Assembly: GCA_963921825.1 (NCBI GenBank) | Contig: OY997588.1 | Location: forward strand, 64,748,617 to 64,812,616 | Direction of reading: 5' to 3' | Source of the DNA: Erodium maritimum | Lineage: Eukaryota; Streptophyta; Magnoliopsida; Geraniales; Geraniaceae | DNA length: 64,000 bases | Part shown: positions 55,293 to 64,000 of the stretch, piece by piece | Numbering within the stretch: position 1 is the stretch's first letter | Layout: each line of letters starts with the position of its first letter | The notes under the pieces: model-generated | The model's input: the letters and a program-made list of their open reading frames with translations, nothing else | What the model was told of the DNA's origin: nothing | Database searches by the model: none | Translations under genes and position numbers: made by a program

Positions 55293-58224
55293 GCACGCTC
55301 ACGTGTTACCCTGCTTAAGTTGTTACTTGTTACCTCAATCTATACCATTGAATTTTGAAATCTAATGGTTGTAGATTTTTTGCTTCAATTATCCACAAAT
55401 TAAATAGAAAAAGCACTAAAAGGGTAGTTTGGTAAGTTCATCTCCCCTATATTAACCACCGTTAACTATTACGTTTTTTCGCATCACCCCCCCTAACTAT
55501 TTTTTGTGACATTTAAACCCTCTAACTTTATTTTCTTTTCACTTTAGTCTAACGTTGTTAACTTTCCATCCAATTAGTGTCAAAAGCCGAAAATACCCTC
55601 CACTTATTATCAAATTTTCAAATTGATACCATTGGTTTAGCAAGACCTAAAAACTCTTAAATGTCTACATTAATCCATTCTCCTTATATCTCAATTCTAT
55701 ATTGGTCCTCTTTGCGATGTGGTTTTCATACATTCATCTTGAAAATCCTACACTAATTTGATTCTCTAATAATAGTATATTACTTTCAGACAGTTTTGAA
55801 TATCATTCTTAGTTAAAACCATTCACACTTAGTATTCTATTTTTTGCTGTTTTTTTTAATCTGAATTGAGTCGAGATAAATCATTTCGAGGAGACAACTC
55901 GAAAAGGAAGGGGATCCTTGTGCACGATAAGGACTTGATACCTGTCTGATAATTCAATTTTCTAGCTTTCAGTCACTTTAAATTTCTGAAAAGCTACAAA
56001 ATTGCTGCACTCCATTGAAGATTAACTCTAAGACAACACCAACATATCACTTCCAATTTCTGAAAAGTTACATTATGCCACTTGATTGAAGATTAATTCT
56101 TAGGCAACATCAAGAGATGAATATTGAAGTAAGGCAAGAAAGCTTTTCAAGCTACATAAATCCTAAACCTGCAATCACATTGCGCCATGAAAGTTGTCAT
56201 TGCTAGCAAAGAGAGAAAACAAGTGGGGAAGAAGGAGGTGAAGAGTGGGCGGCGTGGGGTTGAAATGAAATGGGAAGAGTTTAGGTTAAGTTAGATATAA
56301 GTAATGGGTAGTTTAGACATTTTAGGAAAATATAACAGCATGTGCTTTGCACATGATAATTTCCATCTAATTTTGGATGGAAAACGAGTAAAGTGAAAAA
56401 AAGTAAAGTTAGAGGGTTTAAATGTTACAAAAAATAGTTAGGGGGGGTGATGCGAAAAAACGTAATAGTTAGCGGTGGTTATGTGTCATTTTCCCTATTT
56501 ATTTTTCAAGAATATATATTTTTTTAAATAATATTTTTCTAATTTAAATTTTCGATCGTTCCATAGATTTCTCACGTAATTTTACAAGATATTATGTATG
56601 ATATTATAAAAATTTATATCCGGTGTTACATAATTTTTATATCGATATTCCATAAACTTTACATATTACATAACTCTAAACACAAAGTTACAGATTTTAC
56701 ATTCCAATGTATTGATATTGAATAAAACTAAACTGAAAGTTACATAATTTTACGTCAGAAGTTACAAAATAGTATAAGAAAAGTTACAGAAGTGTTATAC
56801 GGTTACGTCTATCAAGACAAATCCAATTCCAAAACCATTTTATAAAATCAACTTGCCCAAAAAAGTACCAAGTTATATAATTTCATAACGAAAATTACAC
56901 AAATCCGTAGCAAAAGTTACATAATACACTGGCCAAGTTACATAATCAAAGCCTTATGAATACAGAATCAAGAATTCAAAAAAATTACCTATTGTTATCA
57001 ACGAATACAAAACTTTATACGTATTAATACAAATAATTATATCAACAATTACAGAACTAAAAAAATTCAAAAAAACTACATATTGTTACAAGTATTATAG
57101 AAAACGACATTAAAGCTAAAAAAACTCGATACTGATGTTGCAAAACACTACCCAAGACATTGGGTTACATAATCCAACTCATCGTGTTCCAGAATATTAT
57201 ACATAAGATTATACGATTCTTACATATCCATACCCAAAAAATTACAGAACATTTGAAATAAAAATCCATTATGTACCCGATACTACAATAGTTACAAAAA
57301 TATTTTACAAAATTGATCGTATTTTTGTCCCAACAAAACCTACAATTGTTTTTTTTTCTACAAAATCAATCGCTTTTCGTCCCAACATCAAGTTTTTTTA
57401 CAACATCAGATTCTAAAAAGCCAAGTACAAATCATAACAAAAAACCTGCCCTGGCCGTGGAGAACGGAGAACGAGGCGGCGGCGGAGAAGGGTTTCACGC
57501 CTGAGAGCGTGGCCGGTTGTGGTACTGCGGCGAGGGACAAGTCTTTACGGCAAGGCAAAATAGGAGCTCCTGTGTATCTTCCTTTGTCGAGCAACGGAAG
57601 AGATCGACTGAGCAATAGGGGAGGAGCACGACGGCTTCACGGTGGTTGTGCATGAGGCGCGCCCGTGTGCGGCGTCTGCAGATCTGTGCAATGAGGCGCG
57701 CCGATGAGCAACAAACGGATGATGAAAAACATGGCCAGCGCAGCTCCTCCGTGGCGAGCTCCATCACGGGCAGCGTAGCTCTTCCACGGTGAAACTCATC
57801 GTAACGCCCAAACGGCGCTGGCGTTGTACAGCTTCAACCACGTTGTCGGTGGCCTAGTTTGTGCAGCGGTCAGCGACGGACCTCCATGGATTTAGCCTCG
57901 TTGCCGGTGGCCAGATTCGTGCAACGGTCGTGATGCGGAAGGAGGGAGATGAAGCTTCGAGAATGGTGAGATGAGGCTCTGTTCGTGGACAAATATTAGA
58001 GTGGCTGGAGATTATGAGTAGTTAATAAGTAGGGTTAGCTGAAACCACATCACAAAATGACGTTTATGTCCTCAGGTTTAGTTAAATGACAAAAAGAAAA
58101 TCTAATTTCCTGTTATTTACGGCTGGTTGCCATTATTATTATAGCCATTAGATCAAATTGATCTAATGGCTCATAATCGGGTAACGAGATAACAAAATAA
58201 AAATAGGGAAAACTTGAGCACACT

Positions 58225-58226
<2 letters not shown>
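55290..58226. mobile_element. (TA)n-flanked element M0 with GC-rich cargo
   Basis: 2937 bp between two pure TA tracts. The left end GGGGCACGCTCACGTGTTACC and right end (complement) GGAGTGTGCTCAAGTTTTCCC form a loose inverted repeat. Further in, atctaatggttgtagat and (complement) ATCTAATGGCTATAATA match. Inside are a nested foldback MITE (about 55450-56497), 0.8 kb of AT-rich degenerate repeats built on agttacataattt (about 56600-57400), and a GC-rich 0.5 kb block (57430-57960) unlike its surroundings that may be a captured gene fragment. Mutator-like elements are known for such cargo. No transposase is present. Confidence 0.65.
55450..56497. mobile_element. Nested MITE with about 115 bp inverted repeats
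   Basis: The left arm (ttaactattacgttttttcg, catcaccccccctaacta) recurs in reverse complement at about 56380-56480. The arms also share aaaccctctaactttattt. Length is about 1.05 kb and no ORF was found. The outer edge is degenerate on the left, so no target duplication is claimed. Confidence 0.65.
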
Positions 58227-58262
<36 letters not shown>

Positions 58263-58264
<2 letters not shown>

Positions 58265-58569
58265 ATAACAATCAGGTACAAACCTTGTAATATATATATA
58301 TATATATGTATAGGATAACAATCAGGTACAAACCTTGTAACTTCGTCAGAACGCAGAACTTTCAATCTGTGCCCTTGGATCATAGAATTAAAGGCCCAGA
58401 TTTAATGCATATCTTCTAATATCTTTTTAATTAATGCATATCTTGTAATTGATTTCGTAATCAATCACCCCCACCCCCCCTAAATTTCGGTGGCCATCCG
58501 ATCTGGGTAATCAATGGCCCAGATTAATTCTACATTCTGACCCGAAATAAGGTTTGTACCTGATCGTCC

Positions 58570-58572
<3 letters not shown>
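58263..58572. mobile_element. (TA)n-flanked MITE M2 with duplicated left end
   Basis: The body is 58313-58572 (260 bp). Its termini are GGATAACAATCAGGTACAAA on the left and (complement) GGGGGACGATCAGGTACAAA on the right, both followed by CCTT. The first 28 bp of the left end occur twice, at 58263-58290 and 58313-58340, separated by a (TA)n tract (58291-58312), as if end plus TA tract had duplicated. The inner arms also pair (ggcccagattta and gatctgggtaatcaatggcc). It is non-coding. Confidence 0.75.
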
Positions 58573-58602
<30 letters not shown>

Positions 58603-58605
<3 letters not shown>

Positions 58606-59934
58606 AGGCTTTCAGGTGCGAACCACTCTTAAAATGCGAACCTGCGAACTCAACAACAACATGACACGTGTCGCGCTTAGAAATGCTCATTTTTTTTCCC
58701 CACCAAGTTTATTAATTTAATTTTTCCCGATTCGTTTCAACTCCGATTTAATTTTTTTTTGCGCCAATATTCTTATTTTTTCAAGAGCTTTCTAACAAGT
58801 AGTGGATTGCATATATTTTGATGTGTTTTTGAATACGTGTGTGGATGTGTGAATATGAGTGCGAAAAGTGTGATGTGTTTTTGCAAATTTAGTGTATATG
58901 GTTTGCGGATTTAGTGTATATGTTTTGCGGATTTAGTGTATATGGTTTGCGAATTTAGTGTTTTTTGCAAATTTAGTGTATATGGTTTGCGGATTTAGTG
59001 TATATGGTTTGCGAATTTAGTGTAATTTTCACACTTTACACTATATTTGCAACCAATTAGCAAATCAATTTGCACATATCATTTCAACATCTAATTCGAG
59101 AAGCGATTAGGATGAAACTATTGGAGAAGCTCCAAGGCTCTAATTTTTTCCATGAGATGATAAAACTGCCAGAGAAAAATAGTAATTAGCTAATTCTCAT
59201 TACTTGAACCCCTTTTGCTCAACCAATAACTTGTCTAAGTCAATGAGTTGGTTATTTACTAGTATGATTGATGTGGAAAAAGCTTGTCCATATATGAATC
59301 TAAACCTGTTTCTTTGTCCTCCAACAAACTGGAGAATTAAAGTTGGTCTCAGCCAAAGCAACAAGGGTAGCTGCTTTTCCAACATCTTGTTCAGCAAATC
59401 AAACATTTTATGAAGTGGCACCACCAACCAGCAAATCATACCCACGAAATTTGACATTTTTATCACATAACAAGAAGCTTAGTGCATGGTTTGGTGAACG
59501 ATATTATTCAAACTATAAACACGAATAAGATTATCATTTAGTGTATATGGTTTGCAAACCATATACACTAAATCCGCAAACCATATACACTAACTTTGCA
59601 AAACACACTAAATTCGCAAACCATATACACTAAATCCGCAAACCATATACACTAAATTTGCAAAACACATCACATTTTTCGCACTCATATTCACACATCC
59701 ACACACGTATTCAAAAACACATCAAAATATATGCAATCCACTACTTGTTAGAAAGCTCTTGAAAAAATAAGAATATTGGCGCAAGAAAAAATTAAATCGG
59801 AGTTGAAACGAAACGGGAAAAATCGAATTAATAAACTTGATTATAACAAAAAGGGGGCATTTTCTGAGCACGACACATGGCGCAATCTGGTTCAGTTCGC
59901 ACCGTAATTCATGGTTCGCACCTGATTGCTCTCC
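58603..59934. mobile_element. (TA)n-flanked foldback element M3
   Basis: 1332 bp. Outer ends are GGGAGGCTTTCAGGTGCGAA and (complement) GGAGAGCAATCAGGTGCGAA, both followed by CC. The arms are near-complete inverted repeats of about 400 bp (58603-59033 against 59538-59934), including shared gcactcatattcacacatcc. Both arms contain an array of gtgtatatggtttgcggatt repeats that differ in number. Such long arms suit Mutator-like or foldback elements. The central unique 500 bp (about 59035-59537) is unlike the arms and has a minus-strand frame of 88 codons, possibly captured DNA. Confidence 0.78.
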
Positions 59935-59955
59935 TATATATATATATATATATAT

Positions 59956-60600
59956 CACTACTTATTGCATAAATGGTTTGGCATAATTAAATTAAATGAA
60001 TAGTTTTTGTGACTTTTGGTATGAACGTAGCTATTGTCTACTAATTATTTATTTCAAGTTAATTTTATTTTGTGCGCTATATAGTTTGTATTTATATAAT
60101 ACTGAGACAAGGATACACAAATTTCTCAATGGCGGGTTTCGTTTCGATGAATACTCAACAACGACTAAACCCAATTCCACCAATATCTTAAATATGGTGA
60201 CACCCATTTCAGCAGCGCCGAGAATGAAACTTTCCCTTGTAGTGACACATCTCTCGCCTCTCTCACCCATTTCTTAATTATTTATGGTGCACTTAATTAT
60301 AATATATATATATACATTAATTAGCTTAGTGTCGTCCTAAAATAACTAATGAATGCAAGTAATTACTAAAAAATTGTTTAATCCGTGGGAGAAACGGTTG
60401 ATAATAAGATCAAAACAGTAACATGTACATCAAGGGTAAAGATACAAAATTTCTTAAATATGAGTAACGTTGCATCGTAAATTAAGTAATCAAAACCTTC
60501 GATGTGGTACATAATGTTGTACATACTATGCATATGCAAAATAGGAATCATCTGACGGTAGTAGGTGTTTGATCGAGGTGGTCAACTAGTTGGAGAAAAA
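59956..60600. other. Unassigned AT-rich stretch inside the CACTA-like element
   Basis: About 0.64 kb with no supported gene. Confidence 0.4.
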
Positions 60601-61094
60601 TTGGTCAACAATCTTGGGCAACAGATGTATAAGACTTGGGTGACGGATGTAGATCCATTGCCCAAGTTCGCTCACTTGGCTGACGGATGCAACATGCGTG
60701 GCTAAAGTTCGCTCACTTGGCTGACGGATGCAGTATGCGTGGCTACAGTTATCTCACTTGGCTGACGGATACGAGTGACCTTATCCACAGAAATATTATC
60801 TGTAAGCCAAGTGGCAACTTGGCTGACGGATGCGACATCCGTGGCAAAGTTTTGTCACTTGGCTGACAGATACTGCATGCGTGGCTAAGGTTTTGTCACA
60901 TGGCTGACGAATATGAGTGACCTTATCTACGAATATTGTATCCGTCGGCCAGGTGTGTCACTTGGCTGACGGATGCAGGATCCGTGACCTAAGTTGTTTA
61001 ACTTGGCTGACGGATGTATGTATCCGTGGCTAGAGTGCCAAAACTTTAGTGACAGGTCCATTTTATCCGTCAGCCAAGTGGATTTCTGCAGTAA

Positions 61095-62298
61095 GATTAG
61101 AGACCGTAAGAACGACTAACCTTGAATGGATCACAAAACACAACAAGCACCAAACAAGATTAAAGTACCTAACACAATAAAGAGAACACACAAGCACTAT
61201 ACCCAACAGAACACCTCCACCACACCACAAAAACCAAAGAAAACATCGCCGCCAAAAACTAGAACCAGTGAAACACAATCAAATCAGAGAATGTTCCTCC
61301 TCATAACGCAGATCACCGTTAGCATCAAACTTTGACACCTTAACCAATGATTTGAAACCCATGTTTAAGAAAGATTCCATCGCCAATTGATTCACTTAGC
61401 TCAACAACTCATTCGAGGCAAAACCAACAACCAATTCTGTAGTGCACGGTGCTACTTGATAAACCACATCCGGTGTTACCCTCTTACTTACTCCTTTGAG
61501 ACGCCTCTATTTCTTACCATTTCCTAGCACCTTAAAATTCAAACTTAATAAGGTCCGCCCAGATAAGAACACCTTGATAGAATACTATCTGTGTTGGCCG
61601 AGAACCCAAAGAACCAAAGACGTAAACTACTTCAATCCTCTTGAGACAAGGTTTCTCGGGATGGTCTATATCAATAAAACAAAGAAGAAAGATACGAGAT
61701 ACAAGGTCAAACAAGAAAACAAGATCAGCAAATGAGCTTGCATTCCCTGTCGGAATAAAAAAAAATCAAAGAAAAAAAAATCTTTCTCCACTTGACCTTC
61801 TTAGTGTCTTGTTCTTGATTTGCAACACAGCCTCAATAATCTCTCTTTTGTTCCTTCTCTATCCAAACCTATTGTCCTCTCCCTCCTTGCTTTTCTATTC
61901 TCTTTTCTTGCAACATAACCTAGTGAATGGCCTAATATGATGATGGGTTTAAGTTCGTCGGCCCAAATGAGGGATTAAGGGCCCAAATTTTGAGCAAAAA
62001 AATTACCTTGAACATCTCAACCGTTGATACGTACACAAATTTTTTTATTAGTAGTTTTTTTGATTTGAAATTCATCAGACATTTCAAACACAGGTACTGG
62101 TCATATAGACACGCCTCGAACCAAATAATTCCCAACAAAGAGAATAATACAAGAATGGATCTCAAAACCAGAAATTTACAACCAGCAACTCATTGATACG
62201 TACACAGTTGATGAATAATACAATGCAACATTTATAACATAAAAAAATATATAATTGGTACGTAAAAGAAAAGAAAAAGAAAAAAGAAGTAATAATAG
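61095..62298. other. Unassigned stretch downstream of the DMP gene
   Basis: About 1.2 kb. The part next to 62298 includes the DMP 3' untranslated region on the minus strand. The A/C-rich block 61130-61740 looks like degenerate non-LTR or 3' end material on the minus strand but has no diagnostic motif. Confidence 0.4.
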
Positions 62299-63081
62299 TT
62301 AAGCAGCCATGCAGCCAAGACCGTAGCGAGTGTTGGGGAAGACGAGGAAGAGAGTGCTGCAGACGATGCCGACCATGATGGGGAAGCTGTCCATAACCTC
62401 GTTCATGGCCTTTTGGTGCCTCGGGAACAAGCACCCTGTCACTCTACTGTCCGAAAACGATATCGCCACGAACACCATCACCGACATCACCGCGTGTACT
62501 AAATCCGTCAACCCCACTTTGTACCTTATATATATGCACGTAAACATATACGAGAATGAAGAATCATATAATATAACTCCTTAACATATTAATGTGAATA
62601 GTGCTTCTTATACAACATATGACTTGTATACGCAATGCTTACAATACCTGTCGTCTTTGGGAATCTCGACGTTGAGGCCGGCCTTGAAGACGGCCAGTCC
62701 CTTGGGGGTCACGAAGCCGTAATACACGGTGCCGTCGGGGCCGCGAAAGCTGTCGGTGAAGTGGAAGAAGAAGCAGGAGACGGCGCAGAGCCCGAGGAGG
62801 ACGTGGATCATTACGGTGCTCACGGCGGTGCACTCGCCGGTCCGGTAGGTTGAGGGGAGGACCATTTCGAAAGTCAGGAGGGTTCCGGTGGGGAGGAAGT
62901 TGACGAGCATGGACGTTTTAGATATCGTCTTTTGGACACCCTTGGCGACGGCGCGGCGGCGGCGGCCGTGTTGTGGGCCGGACTCATGAGGGGAGGACGG
63001 GGTGACCGGGGTGGCGCCGCCTTGTGGGGTGGCTGTGTAGATTTTGATTCCGACGTCTTGGTTGGCCATTTGGGTCTCCAT
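62299..63081 (-). CDS. DMP: DMP (DUF679) membrane protein, two exons
   Basis: Exon 1 is 63081-62648 and exon 2 is 62524-62299, with a 123 bp GT-AG intron whose junction restores DDRYKVGLTD. They encode 219 residues, normal for the family (about 190-250). The N-terminus (1-45) is variable and ends in an arginine cluster. The DUF679 core starts VQKTISKTSMLVNFLPTGTL. Four hydrophobic segments lie at about 58-75, 88-107, 153-169 and 191-208. Family hallmarks include FHFTDSF, the GLAVF stretch, and SFPIMVGIVCSTLFLVFPNT near the end. DMP proteins sit in endomembranes (ER, tonoplast) and some act in senescence, programmed cell death or gamete fusion. Which DMP this is cannot be told. A TATA-rich stretch at 63126-63136 is the likely promoter. 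Confidence 0.92.
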
Positions 63082-63125
63082 TTTATTTACTCTGTGAGGG
63101 AAGAGAGTGTAATTGGTTTGTGGGT

Positions 63126-63136
63126 ATATATATATT
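63126..63136 (-). promoter_or_regulatory. Probable TATA box of the DMP gene
   Basis: TATATATATA on the minus strand, about 45 bp upstream of the ATG at 63081, which would leave a very short leader. Confidence 0.55.
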
Positions 63137-63376
63137 GGTTTTGAAATATGATTCAAGTAGTTATTGGCGGTTGGAACCGACCACTAACCGTTGATGATGA
63201 TTAACGTTGGAATTTTCGAAATCCTCCAAAAAAAAAAAACAAAATGTGTCTTTTCTCGATAAACATTTCTTATCTGAATTTTAAGTGCAAATTTAATAAC
63301 CAAGTATATACATATGGGAGACTTAAAAGAGAGAACAAAAACATCGTGCTGCTCTCGTCAACCCTAAACTACGAAG

Positions 63377-63779
63377 TGTTATAAAACGATAGGCAATAAA
63401 ACGAAATAGAGATCAAAACCAAAAACGGAGAACACAACGATATAACGTGGAAAACCCCTCCAAACAACGGAGAGGAAAAAACCACGGGCGCCAACCAGCA
63501 AAACTTCACTATAGGGAGAATGTTTACACAACGCCGGGGATTTACACTGATTCAACTTATCCCTCATGGCAGCTTACATGTGGTATTTATAGGAGTGGTG
63601 TAGAGATAGTTCATACAAAATAGGGAAATAAAAATCTCTACACAATTAAGACACAGTTTGGGAAACAGGGCATAAATTCCCTAAATTGATTACTTGCTAA
63701 TCAAGCCAAGACAATTCCCTAAATTAGTTGCTTGGTAACCAAGCCACAAAATAGCTTGAATTTGGATCAACTTTCAACA
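63377..63779 (-). mobile_element. Solo LTR (Copia-like, 403 bp) upstream of the DMP gene
   Basis: On the minus strand it begins TGTTGAAAGTTGATCC and ends ATCGTTTTATAACA. The perfect 5 bp duplication cgaag lies at 63372-63376 and 63780-63784. It carries CTATAAATACC (TATA box, about 63582-63592) and the leader-like GGTTTTCCACGTTATATCG. An internal imperfect direct repeat (aattccctaaattRgttRct) lies at 63675-63740. No internal domain remains. The size and sequence suggest a Copia lineage, but the family is not fixed. It has the same orientation as the DMP gene. Confidence 0.88.
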
Positions 63780-63784
63780 CGAAG

Positions 63785-64000
63785 AAACAACCACCCCTCC
63801 CAAACTTCCTTTTCTGTCGATGATGGCTGGGGCTTCGACCTTGCCTATTGCACTTTTGACGTGCATGTTGTTTGCACGTTCTAGGGCATCCTGTTTTACG
63901 TTCTGGTTTCGATAGGGAGTCGGTAATATTATAGGCTAGTTAGTCTGGAGTCTGTAATATTTATTGTTCGCTTGTACGTTTTTATCAGATTTGTACGTAT
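63785..64000. other. Unassigned right edge
   Basis: Nothing supportable in the last 216 bases. Confidence 0.4.

Larger units (their letters stand above)
54717..61094. mobile_element. CACTA-like transposon with nested (TA)n-targeting elements
   Basis: The ends form an imperfect inverted repeat: left CTACTGCTGATAACTACTTG, right (complement) TTACTGCAGAAATCCACTTG, both followed by GCTGACGGAT. Each end has an array of ACTTGGCTGACGGATgc words in both orientations (54747-54952, about six; 60610-61094, about twelve), the subterminal pattern of En/Spm-type elements. The terminal CACTA bases are mutated and no 3 bp duplication is certain. No transposase is seen; the interior is mostly M0, M2 and M3. 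The two arrays could also come from two elements. Confidence 0.55.

Noticed and set aside
57495..57767. 90-codon minus-strand ORF in the GC-rich block of M0
   Set aside because: No domain, no splice or promoter context; treated as possible captured fragment, not a gene.
59200..59466. 88-codon minus-strand ORF in the core of M3 as a host gene
   Set aside because: It is flanked by foldback arms, lacks a promoter and has no domain I recognise; at most a captured fragment.

Overview
The window is nuclear DNA of a flowering plant, probably a eudicot. The evidence is spliced GT-AG genes of plant families (an AVT1-type amino acid transporter and a DMP/DUF679 membrane protein), plant TATA boxes, and a very high load of nested plant transposons. 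I cannot name the species. Only two host genes look functional: the AVT1-like transporter (three exons, 35340-37996, +) and the DMP gene (two exons, 62299-63081, -). A second AVT1-type first exon lies alone at 31126-31279. Nearly everything else is transposable-element DNA or its remains.

Left part (1-22 kb). A LINE ORF1 with an RRM domain (minus strand, pieces 1-300 and 11365-11648) is split by a Ty3/gypsy-type solo LTR (306-2305 and 10776-11359, target duplication actgg). That LTR is in turn split by a structurally complete Copia element (2306-10770, target duplication ccatt). Its LTRs are almost identical, but its reverse transcriptase has lost the YVDD catalytic box. A decayed Copia gag follows (12159-14270). 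From 15.1 to 21.8 kb there are three copies of a poly(A)-tailed, non-LTR-like retroposon family (I, D, E). Copy D contains a solo LTR of the same Copia family (16552-18237, target duplication ctttt).

Middle part (22-47 kb). It holds an internally deleted Athila-like Ty3/gypsy element (22.8-27.7 kb, +), a PIF/Harbinger-like element with two Myb/SANT genes and no transposase (27684-30086), retroposon copy F, the AVT1-like gene, a CACTA transposon end (to 38692), a 1.9 kb ORF1-only LINE with an intact RRM protein (38767-40680), retroposon copy G, and a second Athila-like element on the minus strand (42.4-46.5 kb) with an env-position ORF and a (TA)n-flanked MITE inside.

Right part (47-64 kb). 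Retroposon copy H/C is split by a damaged LTR of the Copia family. Copies A and B are both inserted in a single decayed Copia pol (49834-54618). A CACTA-like element (about 54717-61094) contains a (TA)n hotspot with three different microsatellite-targeting elements side by side. The DMP gene follows, with a 403 bp solo LTR (63377-63779, target duplication cgaag) about 0.3 kb upstream of its start codon and in the same orientation.

The most interesting pattern is the retroposon family (copies A, B, D, E, F, G, H/C, I). Copies are about 0.8-2.2 kb without nested inserts, usually non-coding, and mostly end in a motif like TTTGCTGATAAAAA. Near the 5' end they share a GC-rich stem-loop whose two arms vary together between copies. 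Their 3' ends resemble those of the RRM LINEs in the same window, which suggests they are mobilised by that LINE machinery.
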